DNA of 64,000 nucleotides from Loxodes magnus (taxonomy: Eukaryota > Ciliophora > Karyorelictea > Loxodida > Loxodidae), in the NCBI GenBank assembly GCA_946699065.1, contig CAMPDV010000293.1, forward strand, positions 248,001 to 312,000, given 5' to 3'. Below the pieces are notes generated by a model that worked only from the letters and a program-made list of their open reading frames with translations, had not been told where the DNA came from and did not search any database. A program made the translations under genes and the position numbers. Shown piece after piece: positions 1 through 15,200 of the stretch (positions are counted from its first letter, which is position 1; the number at the start of each line of letters is the position of its first letter).

Positions 1-3000
1 GTATTATCTCTACTTCCCGATACGATGAACTCTGAATCACTGGATATAGCCACAGATCATACATAATCTGTGTGACCACTCATGGTCTTACAGGTACCTG
101 TCTTGACGTTCCATAGTCTCACCGTATTATATCTACTTCCCGATACGATGAACTCTGAATCACTTGATATAGCCACAGATCTTACAGAATTTGTGTGACC
201 ACTCATGGTCTTACAGGTACCTGTCTTGACGTTCCATAGTCTCACCGTCTTATATCTACTTCCCGATACGATGAACTCTGAATCACTGGATATAGCCACA
301 TATAATACAGAATTTGTGTGACCACTCATGGTCTTACAGGTACCTGTCTTGACGTTCCATAGTCTCACCGTATTATCTCAACTTCCCGATACGATGAACT
401 CTGAATCACTGGATATAGCCACAGCTTATACATAACTAGTGTGACCACTCATGGTCTTACAGGTACCTGTCTTGACGTTCCATAGTCTCACCGTATTATC
501 TCTACTTCCCGATACGATGAACTCTGAATCACTTGATATAGCCACAGATAATACATAATTTGTGTGACCACTCATGGTCTTACAGGTACCTGTCTTGACG
601 TTCCATAGTCTCACCGTATTATCTCTACTTCCCGATACGATGAACTCTGAATCACTTGATATAGCCACAGATCATACAGAACTAGTGTGACCACTCATGG
701 TCTTACAGGTACCTGTCTTGACGTTCCATAGTCTCACTGTCTAATCATAACTTCCCGATACGATGAACTCTGAATCACTGGATATAGCCACAGATAATAC
801 ATAATCTGTGTGAACACTCATGGTCTTACAGGTACCTGTCTTGACGTTCCATAGTCTCACCGTATTATCTCTACTTCCCGATACGATGAACTCTGAATCA
901 CTGGATATAGCCACAGATAATACGTAATCTGTGTGACCACTCATGGTCTTACAGGTACCTGTCTTGACGTTCCATAGTCTCACCGTATTATATCTACTTC
1001 CCGATACGATGAACTCTGAATCACTGGATATAGCCACAGATCATACATAACTAGTGTGACCACTCATGGTCTTACAGGTACCTGTCTTGACGTTCCATAG
1101 TCTCACTGTCTAATCATAACTTCCCGATACGATGAACTCTGAATCACTGGATATAGCCACAGATAATACATAATCTGTGTGAACACTCATGGTCTTACAG
1201 GTACCTGTCTTGACGTTCCATAGTCTCACCGTATTATCTCTACTTCCCGATACGATGAACTCTGAATCACTGGATATAGCCACAGATAATACGTAATCTG
1301 TGTGACCACTCATGGTCTTACAGGTACCTGTCTTGACGTTCCATAGTCTCACCGTATTATATCTACTTCCCGATACGATGAACTCTGAATCACTTGATAT
1401 AGCCACAGATCATACAGAACTAGTGTGACCACTCATGGTCTTACAGGTACCTGTCTTGACGTCCCATAGTCTCACCGTAGAATCATGACTTCCCGATACG
1501 ATGAACTCTGAATCACTGGATATAGCCACAGATCTTACAGAATTTGTGTGACCACTCATGGTCTTACAGGTACCTGTCTTGACGTTCCATAGTCTCACCT
1601 TCTTATCTCAACTTCCCGATACGATGAACTCTGAATCACTGGATATAGCCACAGCTTATACATAACTAGTGTGACCACTCATGGTCTTACAGGTACCTGT
1701 CTTGACGTCCCATAGTCTCACCGTAGAATCATGACTTCCCGATACGATGAACTCTGAATCACTTGATATAGCCACAGATAATACATAATTTGTGTGACCA
1801 CTCATGGTCTTACAGGTACCTGTCTTGACGTTCCATAGTCTCACCGTATTATCTCTACTTCCCGATACGATGAACTCTGAATCACTGGATATAGCCACAG
1901 ATAATACGTAATCTGTGTGACCACTCATGGTCTTACAGGTACCTGTCTTGACGTTCCATAGTCTCACCGTATTATATCTACTTCCCGATACGATGAACTC
2001 TGAATCACTTGATATAGCCACAGATCTTACATAATCTGTGTGACCACTCATGGTCTTACAGGTACCTGTCTTGACGTTCCATAGTCTCACCGTAGAATCA
2101 TGACTTCCCGATACGATGAACTCTGAATCACTTGATATAGCCACAGATAATACATAATTTGTGTGACCACTCATGGTCTTACAGGTACCTGTCTTGACGT
2201 TCCATAGTCTCACCGTCTTATCTCTACTTCCCGATACGATGAACTCTGAATCACTGGATATAGCCACAGATCATACATAATCTGTGTGACCACTCATGGT
2301 CTTACAGGTACCTGTCTTGACGTTCCATAGTCTCACCGTATTATATCTACTTCCCGATACGATGAACTCTGAATCACTTGATATAGCCACAGATCTTACA
2401 GAATTTGTGTGACCACTCATGGTCTTACAGGTACCTGTCTTGACGTTCCATAGTCTCACCGTCTTATATCTACTTCCCGATACGATGAACTCTGAATCAC
2501 TGGATATAGCCACATATAATACAGAATTTGTGTGACCACTCATGGTCTTACAGGTACCTGTCTTGACGTTCCATAGTCTCACCGTATTATCTCTACTTCC
2601 CGATACGATGAACTCTGAATCACTGGATATTGCCACAGCTTATACATAACTAGTGTGACCACTCATGGTCTTACAGGTACCTGTCTTGACGTTCCATAGT
2701 CTCACCGTCTTATCTCTACTTCCCGATACGATGAACTCTGAATCACTGGATATAGCCACATATAATACAGAATTTGTGTGACCACTCATGGTCTTACAGG
2801 TACCTGTCTTGACGTTCCATAGTCTCACCGTATTATCTCAACTTCCCGATACGATGAACTCTGAATCACTGGATATAGCCACAGCTTATACATAACTAGT
2901 GTGACCACTCATGGTCTTACAGGTACCTGTCTTGACGTTCCATAGTCTCACCGTATTATCTATACTTCCCGATACGATGAACTCTGAATCACTTGATATA

Positions 3001-6000
3001 GCCACAGATAATACATAATTTGTGTGACCACTCATGGTCTTACAGGTACCTGTCTTGACGTTCCATAGTCTCACCGTATTATCTCTACTTCCCGATACGA
3101 TGAACTCTGAATCACTTGATATAGCCACAGATCATACAGAACTAGTGTGACCACTCATGGTCTTACAGGTACCTGTCTTGACGTTCCATAGTCTCACTGT
3201 CTAATCATAACTTCCCGATACGATGAACTCTGAATCACTGGATATAGCCACAGATAATACATAATCTGTGTGAACACTCATGGTCTTACAGGTACCTGTC
3301 TTGACGTTCCATAGTCTCACCGTATTATCTCTACTTCCCGATACGATGAACTCTGAATCACTGGATATAGCCACAGATCTTACAGAATTTGTGTGACCAC
3401 TCATGGTCTTACAGGTACCTGTCTTGACGTTCCATAGTCTCACCGTCTTATCTCAACTTCCCGATACGATGAACTCTGAATCACTGGATATAGCCACAGA
3501 TCATACAGAACTAGTGTGACCACTCATGGTCTTACAGGTACCTGTCTTGACGTTCCATAGTCTCACCGTATTATCTCTACTTCCCGATACGATGAACTCT
3601 GAATCACTTGATATAGCCACAGATCATACAGAATTTGTGTGACCACTCATGGTCTTACAGGTACCTGTCTTGACGTCCCATAGTCTCACCGTAGAATCAT
3701 GACTTCCCGATACGATGAACTCTGAATCACTGGATATAGCCACAGCTTATACATAACTAGTGTGACCACTCATGGTCTTACAGGTACCTGTCTTGACGTC
3801 CCATAGTCTCACCGTATTATCTCAACTTCCCGATACGATGAACTCTGAATCACTGGATATAGCCACAGATCATACATAATCTGTGTGACCACTCATGGTC
3901 TTACAGGTACCTGTCTTGACGTCCCATAGTCTCACCGTAGAATCATGACTTCCCGATACGATGAACTCTGAATCACTTGATATAGCCACAGATAATACGT
4001 AATCTGTGTGACCACTCATGGTCTTACAGGTACCTGTCTTGACGTTCCATAGTCTCACCGTATTATATCTAATTCCCGATACGATGAACTCTGAATCACT
4101 GGATATAGCCACAGATGATACAGAATTTGTGTGACCACTCATGGTCTTACAGGTACCTGTCTTGACGTCCCATAGTCTCACCGTAGAATCATGACTTCCC
4201 GATACGATGAACTCTGAATCACTGGATATAGCCACAGATCTTACAGAATTTGTGTGACCACTCATGGTCTTACAGGTACCTGTCTTGACGTCCCATAGTC
4301 TCACCGTAGAATCATGACTTCCCGATACGATGAACTCTGAATCACTGGATATAGCCACAGATCTTACAGAATTTGTGTGACCACTCATGGTCTTACAGGT
4401 ACCTGTCTTGACGTCCCATAGTCTCACCGTAGAATCATGACTTCCCGATACGATGAACTCTGAATCACTTGATATAGCCACAGATCTTACAGAATTTGTG
4501 TGACCACTCATGGTCTTACAGGTACCTGTCTTGACGTTCCATAGTCTCACCGTATTATCTCTACTTCCCGATACGATGAACTCTGAATCACTGGATATAG
4601 CCACAGATCTTACAGAATTTGTGTGACCACTCATGGTCTTACAGGTACCTGTCTTGACGTCCCATAGTCTCACCGTCTTATCTCAACTTCCCGATACGAT
4701 GAACTCTGAATCACTGGATATAGCCACAGCTTATAAATAACTAGTGTGACCACTCATGGTCTTACAGGTACCTGTCTTGACGTTCCATAGTCTCACCGTC
4801 TCATCATCACTTCCCGATACGATGAACTCTGAATCACTGGATATAGCCACAGATCTTACAGAATTTGTGTGACCACTCATGGTCTTACAGGTACCTGTCT
4901 TGACGTTCCATAGTCTCACCGTATTATCTCTACTTCCCGATACGATGAACTCTGAATCACTGGATATAGCCACAGATAATACGTAATCTGTGTGACCACT
5001 CATGGTCTTACAGGTACCTGTCTTGACGTTCCATAGTCTCACCGTATTATCTCTACTTCCCGATACGATGAACTCTGAATCACTTGATATAGCCACAGAT
5101 CTTACAGAATTTGTGTGACCACTCATGGTCTTACAGGTACCTGTCTTGACGTTCCATAGTCTCACCGTATTATATCTAATTCCCGATACGATGAACTCTG
5201 AATCACTTGATATAGCCACAGATCATACATAACTAGTGTGACCACTCATGGTCTTACAGGTACCTGTCTTGACGTCCCATAGTCTCACCGTAGAATCATG
5301 ACTTCCCGATACGATGAACTCTGAATCACTGGATATAGCCACAGATCTTACAGAATTTGTGTGACCACTCATGGTCTTACAGGTACCTGTCTTGACGTCC
5401 CATAGTCTCACCGTCTCATCTCTACTTCCCGATACGATGAACTCTGAATCACTGGATATAGCCACAGATAATACGTAATCTGTGTGACCACTCATGGTCT
5501 TACAGGTACCTGTCTTGACGTTCCATAGTCTCACCGTATTATCTCTACTTCCCGATACGATGAACTCTGAATCACTGGATATAGCCACAGCTTATACATA
5601 ACTAGTGTGACCACTCATGGTCTTACAGGTACCTGTCTTGACGTCCCATAGTCTCACCGTAGAATCATGACTTCCCGATACGATGAACTCTGAATCACTT
5701 GATATAGCCACAGATCATACAGAATTTGTGTGACCACTCATGGTCTTACAGGTACCTGTCTTGACGTTCCATAGTCTCACTGTCTAATCATAACTTCCCG
5801 ATACGATGAACTCTGAATCACTGGATATAGCCACAGCTTATAAATAACTAGTGTGACCACTCATGGTCTTACAGGTACCTGTCTTGACGTTCCATAGTCT
5901 CACCGTCTCATCTCTACTTCCCGATACGATGAACTCTGAATCACTTGATATAGCCACAGATAATACATAATTTGTGTGACCACTCATGGTCTTACAGGTA

Positions 6001-9000
6001 CCTGTCTTGACGTTCCATAGTCTCACCGTATTATCTCTACTTCCCGATACGATGAACTCTGAATCACTGGATATAGCCACAGATAATACATAATTTGTGT
6101 GACCACTCATGGTCTTACAGGTACCTGTCTTGACGTCCCATAGTCTCACCGTCTCATCTCTACTTCCCGATACGATGAACTCTGAATCACTGGATATAGC
6201 CACAGCTTATACATAACTAGTGTGACCACTCATGGTCTTACAGGTACCTGTCTTGACGTCCCATAGTCTCACCGTAGAATCATGACTTCCCGATACGATG
6301 AACTCTGAATCACTTGATATAGCCACAGATCTTACAGAATTTGTGTGACCACTCATGGTCTTACAGGTACCTGTCTTGACGTCCCATAGTCTCACCGTAG
6401 AATCATGACTTCCCGATACGATGAACTCTGAATCACTTGATATAGCCACAGATCTTACAGAATTTGTGTGACCACTCATGGTCTTACAGGTACCTGTCTT
6501 GACGTTCCATAGTCTCACCGTCTCATCATCAGTTCCCGATACGATGAACTCTGAATCACTTGATATAGCCACAGATCATACAGAACTAGTGTGACCACTC
6601 ATGGTCTTACAGGTACCTGTCTTGACGTTCCATAGTCTCACCGTCTAATCATAACTTCCCGATACGATGAACTCTGAATCACTGGATATAGCCACAGATC
6701 TTACAGAATTTGTGTGACCACTCATGGTCTTACAGGTACCTGTCTTGACGTCCCATAGTCTCACCGTCTTATCTCAACTTCCCGATACGATGAACTCTGA
6801 ATCACTGGATATAGCCACAGCTTATAAATAACTAGTGTGACCACTCATGGTCTTACAGGTACCTGTCTTGACGTTCCATAGTCTCACCGTCTCATCTCTA
6901 CTTCCCGATACGATGAACTCTGAATCACTGGATATAGCCACAGATAATACATAACTAGTGTGACCACTCATGGTCTTGCAGGTACCTGTCTTGACGTTCC
7001 ATAGTCTCACCGTATTATCTCTACTTCCCGATACGATGAACTCTGAATCACTTGATATAGCCACAGATAATACATAATCTGTGTGACCACTCATGGTCTT
7101 ACAGGTACCTGTCTTGACGTCCCATAGTCTCACCGTCTCATCTCTACTTCCCGATACGATGAACTCTGAATCACTTGATATAGCCACAGATAATACATAA
7201 TCTGTGTGACCACTCATGGTCTTACAGGTACCTGTCTTGACGTCCCATAGTCTCACCGTAGAATCATGACTTCCCGATACGATGAACTCTGAATCACTGG
7301 ATATAGCCACAGCTTATACATAACTAGTGTGACCACTCATGGTCTTACAGGTACCTGTCTTGACGTCCCATAGTCTCACCGTAGAATCATAACTTCCCGA
7401 TACGATGAACTCTGAATCACTGGATATAGCCACAGATCATACAGAACTAGTGTGACCACTCATGGTCTTACAGGTACCTGTCTTGACGTTCCATAGTCTC
7501 ACCGTCTAATCTGCACTTCCCGATACGATGAACTCTGAATCACTTGATATAGCCACAGATCATACATAACTAGTGTGACCACTCATGGTCTTACAGGTAC
7601 CTGTCTTGACGTCCCATAGTCTCACCGTCTCATCTTTACTTCCCGATACGATGAACTCTGAATCACTGGATATAGCCACAGCTTATACATAACTAGTGTG
7701 ACCACTCATGGTCTTACAGGTACCTGTCTTGACGTTCCATAGTCTCACCGTATTATCTCTACTTCCCGATACGATGAACTCTGAATCACTGGATATAGCC
7801 ACAGATAATACGTAATCTGTGTGACCACTCATGGTCTTACAGGTACCTGTCTTGACGTTCCATAGTCTCACCGTCTCATCATCACTTCCCGATACGATGA
7901 ACTCTGAATCACTGGATATAGCCACAGATAATACATAACTAGTGTGACCACTCATGGTCTTACAGGTACCTGTCTTGACGTCCCATAGTCTCACCGTATT
8001 ATCTCTACTTCCCGATACGATGAACTCTGAATCACTGGATATAGCCACAGATCATACATAATCTGTGTGACCACTCATGGTCTTACAGGTACCTGTCTTG
8101 ACGTTCCATAGTCTCACCGTCTCATCTCTACTTCCCGATACGATGAACTCTGAATCACTGGATATAGCCACAGATAATACGTAATCTGTGTGACCACTCA
8201 TGGTCTTACAGGTACCTGTCTTGACGTCCCATAGTCTCACCGTAGAATCATGACTTCCCGATACGATGAACTCTGAATCACTTGATATAGCCACAGATCT
8301 TACAGAATTTGTGTGACCACTCATGGTCTTACAGGTACCTGTCTTGACGTTCCATAGTCTCACCGTATTATATCTAATTCCCGATACGATGAACTCTGAA
8401 TCACTTGATATAGCCACAGATCATACATAACTAGTGTGACCACTCATGGTCTTACAGGTACCTGTCTTGACGTCCCATAGTCTCACCGTAGAATCATGAC
8501 TTCCCGATACGATGAACTCTGAATCACTGGATATAGCCACAGATCTTACAGAATTTGTGTGACCACTCATGGTCTTACAGGTACCTGTCTTGACGTCCCA
8601 TAGTCTCACCGTCTCATCTCTACTTCCCGATACGATGAACTCTGAATCACTGGATATAGCCACAGATAATACGTAATCTGTGTGACCACTCATGGTCTTA
8701 CAGGTACCTGTCTTGACGTTCCATAGTCTCACCGTCTCATCATCACTTCCCGATACGATGAACTCTGAATCACTGGATATAGCCACAGATCTTACAGAAT
8801 TTGTGTGACCACTCATGGTCTTACAGGTACCTGTCTTGACGTTCCATAGTCTCACCGTATTATCTCTACTTCCCGATACGATGAACTCTGAATCACTGGA
8901 TATAGCCACAGATGATACAGAATTTGTGTGACCACTCATGGTCTTACAGGTACCTGTCTTGACGTTCCATAGTCTCACCGTCTCATCATCACTTCCCGAT

Positions 9001-9292
9001 ACGATGAACTCTGAATCACTGGATATAGCCACAGATCATACATAACTAGTGTGACCACTCATGGTCTTACAGGTACCTGTCTTGACGTCCCATAGTCTCA
9101 CCGTATTATCTCTACTTCCCGATACGATGAACTCTGAATCACTGGATATAGCCACAGATCTTACAGAATTTGTGTGACCACTCATGGTCTTACAGGTACC
9201 TGTCTTGACGTTCCATAGTCTCACCGTCTCATCTCTACTTCCCGATACGATGAACTCTGAATCACTGGATATAGCCACAGATAATACATAAC
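1..9292 (-). CDS. Giant WD40-repeat protein, segment 6 (downstream-most, partial)
   Basis: About 75.5 units follow the deletion at 9292 and run off the low-coordinate edge, so the C terminus is not visible. This segment has features rare elsewhere: RY at p5-p6 ([16 protein letters not shown]), SGIRYNTV blades with Ile replacing Ser, and three units with SVHT, where the conserved Gly of the GH dipeptide is Val (813-815, 1182-1184 and 3273-3275). TAG at p7 (YD-TAG-TVRLW) occurs near 740, 1109 and 3200 and reads as YDQTVRLW if TAG is Gln. One unit near 1599 has DKKVRLW for DKTVRLW. The lower 4 kb contains 3-, 18- and 20-unit duplications. Confidence 0.6.
205..3377. repeat. 20-unit-offset duplication (205-917 and 2665-3377)
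   Basis: About 713 bp at 205-917 recur at 2665-3377, offset 2,460 bp (20 units). I saw two base differences, one near 2961 changing SGSRDN to SGSIDN and one near 2713. A second block, about 2-380, recurs 18 units higher (about 2216-2594), so the two duplications interleave and two units were gained between them. Confidence 0.85.
690..1393. repeat. Tandem 3-unit (369-bp) duplication
   Basis: About 335 bp at 690-1024 are repeated at 1059-1393. Each copy contains the YD-TAG-TV blade, the SVHT blade and an RYN blade in the same order. A partial third copy starts near 3150. Close spacing and identity suggest a very recent unequal exchange. Confidence 0.85.
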
Positions 9293-9297
9293 AGTGT
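9288..9297 (-). other. 1-base deletion, frameshift site 1
   Basis: The unit reads ataacagtgtg where its neighbours read ataactagtgtg, so one base is lost from the ACTAGT motif and the unit is 122 bp. The minus-strand frame changes from GHT-SYV to GHT-VMY. This copy differs from the other four in its neighbouring p3 codon (TTA-TCT here, TAA-GCT there), so it either arose independently or was moved by conversion. Confidence 0.9.
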
Positions 9298-12200
9298 GAC
9301 CACTCATGGTCTTACAGGTACCTGTCTTGACGTCCCATAGTCTCACCGTCTCATCATCACTTCCCGATACGATGAACTCTGAATCACTTGATATAGCCAC
9401 AGATAATACATAATTTGTGTGACCACTCATGGTCTTACAGGTACCTGTCTTGACGTTCCATAGTCTCACCGTATTATCTCTACTTCCCGATACGATGAAC
9501 TCTGAATCACTGGATATAGCCACAGATAATACATAATCTGTGTGACCACTCATGGTCTTACAGGTACCTGTCTTGACGTCCCATAGTCTCACCGTCTCAT
9601 CTTTACTTCCCGATACGATGAACTCTGAATCACTGGATATAGCCACAGATCTTACAGAATTTGTGTGACCACTCATGGTCTTACAGGTACCTGTCTTGAC
9701 GTTCCATAGTCTCACCGTCTCATCTCTACTTCCCGATACGATGAACTCTGAATCACTGGATATAGCCACAGCTTATACATAACTAGTGTGACCACTCATG
9801 GTCTTACAGGTACCTGTCTTGACGTTCCATAGTCTCACCGTCTCATCATCACTTCCCGATACGATGAACTCTGAATCACTGGATATAGCCACAGATCTTA
9901 CAGAATTTGTGTGACCACTCATGGTCTTACAGGTACCTGTCTTGACGTTCCATAGTCTCACCGTCTTATCTCAACTTCCCGATACGATGAACTCTGAATC
10001 ACTGGATATAGCCACAGATCTTACAGAATTTGTGTGACCACTCATGGTCTTACAGGTACCTGTCTTGACGTTCCATAGTCTCACCGTCTTATCTCAACTT
10101 CCCGATACGATGAACTCTGAATCACTGGATATAGCCACAGATCTTACAGAATTTGTGTGACCACTCATGGTCTTACAGGTACCTGTCTTGACGTTCCATA
10201 GTCTCACCGTCTCATCTCTACTTCCCGATACGATGAACTCTGAATCACTGGATATAGCCACAGCTTATACATAACTAGTGTGACCACTCATGGTCTTACA
10301 GGTACCTGTCTTGACGTTCCATAGTCTCACCGTCTCATCATCACTTCCCGATACGATGAACTCTGAATCACTGGATATAGCCACAGATCTTACAGAATTT
10401 GTGTGACCACTCATGGTCTTACAGGTACCTGTCTTGACGTTCCATAGTCTCACCGTCTTATCTCAACTTCCCGATACGATGAACTCTGAATCACTGGATA
10501 TAGCCACAGATCTTACAGAATTTGTGTGACCACTCATGGTCTTACAGGTACCTGTCTTGACGTTCCATAGTCTCACCGTCTTATCTCAACTTCCCGATAC
10601 GATGAACTCTGAATCACTGGATATAGCCACAGATCATACATAACTAGTGTGACCACTCATGGTCTTACAGGTACCTGTCTTGACGTCCCATAGTCTCACC
10701 GTCTTATCTCAACTTCCCGATACGATGAACTCTGAATCACTTGATATAGCCACAGATCTTACAGAATTTGTGTGACCACTCATGGTCTTACAGGTACCTG
10801 TCTTGACGTTCCATAGTCTCACTGTCTAATCATAACTTCCCGATACGATGAACTCTGAATCACTGGATATAGCCACAGCTTATACATAACTAGTGTGACC
10901 ACTCATGGTCTTACAGGTACCTGTCTTGACGTCCCATAGTCTCACCGTATTATCTCTACTTCCCGATACGATGAACTCTGAATCACTGGATATAGCCACA
11001 GATGATACATAATCTGTGTGACCACTCATGGTCTTACAGGTACCTGTCTTGACGTCCCATAGTCTCACCGTAGAATCATGACTTCCCGATACGATGAACT
11101 CTGAATCACTTGATATAGCCACAGATCTTACAGAATTTGTGTGACCACTCATGGTCTTACAGGTACCTGTCTTGACGTCCCATAGTCTCACCGTAGAATC
11201 ATGACTTCCCGATACGATGAACTCTGAATCACTGGATATAGCCACAGATAATACATAATCTGTGTGACCACTCATGGTCTTACAGGTACCTGTCTTGACG
11301 TCCCATAGTCTCACCGTCTTATCTCAACTTCCCGATACGATGAACTCTGAATCACTGGATATAGCCACAGCAAATACAGAATTTGTGTGACCACTCATGG
11401 TCTTACAGGTACCTGTCTTGACGTTCCATAGTCTCACCGTATTATCTCAACTTCCCGATACGATGAACTCTGAATCACTGGATATAGCCACAGATGATAC
11501 ATAATCTGTGTGACCACTCATGGTCTTACAGGTACCTGTCTTGACGTTCCATAGTCTCACCGTCTCATCATCACTTCCCGATACGATGAACTCTGAATCA
11601 CTGGATATAGCCACAGATCATACAGAACTAGTGTGACCACTCATGGTCTTACAGGTACCTGTCTTGACGTCCCATAGTCTCACCGTCTCATCTCTACTTC
11701 CCGATACGATGAACTCTGAATCACTGGATATAGCCACAGATCATACAGAATTTGTGTGACCACTCATGGTCTTACAGGTACCTGTCTTGACGTTCCATAG
11801 TCTCACCGTATTATCTCAACTTCCCGATACGATGAACTCTGAATCACTGGATATAGCCACAGATAATACATAATCTGTGTGACCACTCATGGTCTTACAG
11901 GTACCTGTCTTGACGTTCCATAGTCTCACCGTCTCATCTCTACTTCCCGATACGATGAACTCTGAATCACTGGATATAGCCACAGATAATACGTAATCTG
12001 TGTGACCACTCATGGTCTTACAGGTACCTGTCTTGACGTCCCATAGTCTCACCGTATTATCTCAACTTCCCGATACGATGAACTCTGAATCACTGGATAT
12101 AGCCACAGATAATACATAATCTGTGTGACCACTCATGGTCTTACAGGTACCTGTCTTGACGTTCCATAGTCTCACCGTCTCATCTCTACTTCCCGATACG

Positions 12201-15200
12201 ATGAACTCTGAATCACTGGATATAGCCACAGATCTTACAGAATTTGTGTGACCACTCATGGTCTTACAGGTACCTGTCTTGACGTTCCATAGTCTCACCG
12301 TCTCATCATCACTTCCCGATACGATGAACTCTGAATCACTGGATATAGCCACAGATCTTACAGAATTTGTGTGACCACTCATGGTCTTAAAGGTACCTGT
12401 CTTGACGTCCCATAGTCTCACCGTATTATCTCTACTTCCCGATACGATGAACTCTGAATCACTGGATATAGCCACAGATCTTACAGAATTTGTGTGACCA
12501 CTCATGGTCTTACAGGTACCTGTCTTGACGTTCCATAGTCTCACCGTCTTATCTCAACTTCCCGATACGATGAACTCTGAATCACTGGATATAGCCACAG
12601 ATCATACATAACTAGTGTGACCACTCATGGTCTTACAGGTACCTGTCTTGACGTCCCATAGTCTCACCGTATTATCTCTACTTCCCGATACGATGAACTC
12701 TGAATCACTGGATATAGCCACAGATCTTACAGAATTTGTGTGACCACTCATGGTCTTACAGGTACCTGTCTTGACGTTCCATAGTCTCACCGTATTATCT
12801 CTACTTCCCGATACGATGAACTCTGAATCACTGGATATAGCCACAGATCTTACAGAATTTGTGTGACCACTCATGGTCTTACAGGTACCTGTCTTGACGT
12901 CCCATAGTCTCACCGTAGAATCATGACTTCCCGATACGATGAACTCTGAATCACTTGATATAGCCACAGATCTTACAGAATTTGTGTGACCACTCATGGT
13001 CTTACAGGTACCTGTCTTGACGTCCCATAGTCTCACCGTAGAATCATGACTTCCCGATACGATGAACTCTGAATCACTGGATATAGCCACAGATCTTACA
13101 GAATTTGTGTGACCACTCATGGTCTTACAGGTACCTGTCTTGACGTCCCATAGTCTCACCGTCTTATCTCAACTTCCCGATACGATGAACTCTGAATCAC
13201 TGGATATAGCCACAGATCATACAGAACTAGTGTGACCACTCATGGTCTTACAGGTACCTGTCTTGACGTTCCATAGTCTCACCGTATTATCTCTACTTCC
13301 CGATACGATGAACTCTGAATCACTTGATATAGCCACAGATCTTACAGAATTTGTGTGACCACTCATGGTCTTACAGGTACCTGTCTTGACGTCCCATAGT
13401 CTCACCGTAGAATCATGACTTCCCGATACGATGAACTCTGAATCACTGGATATAGCCACAGCTTATACATAACTAGTGTGACCACTCATGGTCTTACAGG
13501 TACCTGTCTTGACGTCCCATAGTCTCACCGTCTCATCATCACTTCCCGATACGATGAACTCTGAATCACTTGATATAGCCACAGATAATACATAATTTGT
13601 GTGACCACTCATGGTCTTACAGGTACCTGTCTTGACGTTCCATAGTCTCACCGTATTATCTCTACTTCCCGATACGATGAACTCTGAATCACTGGATATA
13701 GCCACAGATAATACGTAATCTGTGTGACCACTCATGGTCTTACAGGTACCTGTCTTGACGTCCCATAGTCTCACCGTATTATCTCAACTTCCCGATACGA
13801 TGAACTCTGAATCACTGGATATAGCCACAGATAATACATAATCTGTGTGACCACTCATGGTCTTACAGGTACCTGTCTTGACGTTCCATAGTCTCACCGT
13901 CTCATCTCTACTTCCCGATACGATGAACTCTGAATCACTGGATATAGCCACAGATCTTACAGAATTTGTGTGACCACTCATGGTCTTACAGGTACCTGTC
14001 TTGACGTTCCATAGTCTCACCGTCTCATCATCACTTCCCGATACGATGAACTCTGAATCACTGGATATAGCCACAGATCTTACAGAATTTGTGTGACCAC
14101 TCATGGTCTTAAAGGTACCTGTCTTGACGTCCCATAGTCTCACCGTCTTATCTCAACTTCCCGATACGATGAACTCTGAATCACTGGATATAGCCACAGA
14201 TCTTACAGAATTTGTGTGACCACTCATGGTCTTACAGGTACCTGTCTTGACGTTCCATAGTCTCACCGTCTTATCTCAACTTCCCGATACGATGAACTCT
14301 GAATCACTGGATATAGCCACAGATCATACATAACTAGTGTGACCACTCATGGTCTTACAGGTACCTGTCTTGACGTCCCATAGTCTCACCGTAGAATCAT
14401 GACTTCCCGATACGATGAACTCTGAATCACTTGATATAGCCACAGATCATACATAATTTGTGTGACCACTCATGGTCTTACAGGTACCTGTCTTGACGTT
14501 CCATAGTCTCACCGTCTTATCTCAACTTCCCGATACGATGAACTCTGAATCACTGGATATAGCCACAGATGATACAGAATTTGTGTGACCACTCATGGTC
14601 TTACAGGTACCTGTCTTGACGTTCCATAGTCTCACCGTCTCATCATCACTTCCCGATACGATGAACTCTGAATCACTGGATATAGCCACAGATAATACAT
14701 AACTAGTGTGACCACTCATGGTCTTACAGGTACCTGTCTTGACGTCCCATAGTCTCACCGTATTATCTCTACTTCCCGATACGATGAACTCTGAATCACT
14801 GGATATAGCCACAGATCTTACAGAATTTGTGTGACCACTCATGGTCTTACAGGTACCTGTCTTGACGTTCCATAGTCTCACCGTCTTATCTCAACTTCCC
14901 GATACGATGAACTCTGAATCACTGGATATAGCCACAGATCATACAGAACTAGTGTGACCACTCATGGTCTTACAGGTACCTGTCTTGACGTTCCATAGTC
15001 TCACCGTATTATCTCTACTTCCCGATACGATGAACTCTGAATCACTTGATATAGCCACAGATCTTACAGAATTTGTGTGACCACTCATGGTCTTACAGGT
15101 ACCTGTCTTGACGTCCCATAGTCTCACCGTCTTATCTCAACTTCCCGATACGATGAACTCTGAATCACTGGATATAGCCACAGATCATACAGAACTAGTG

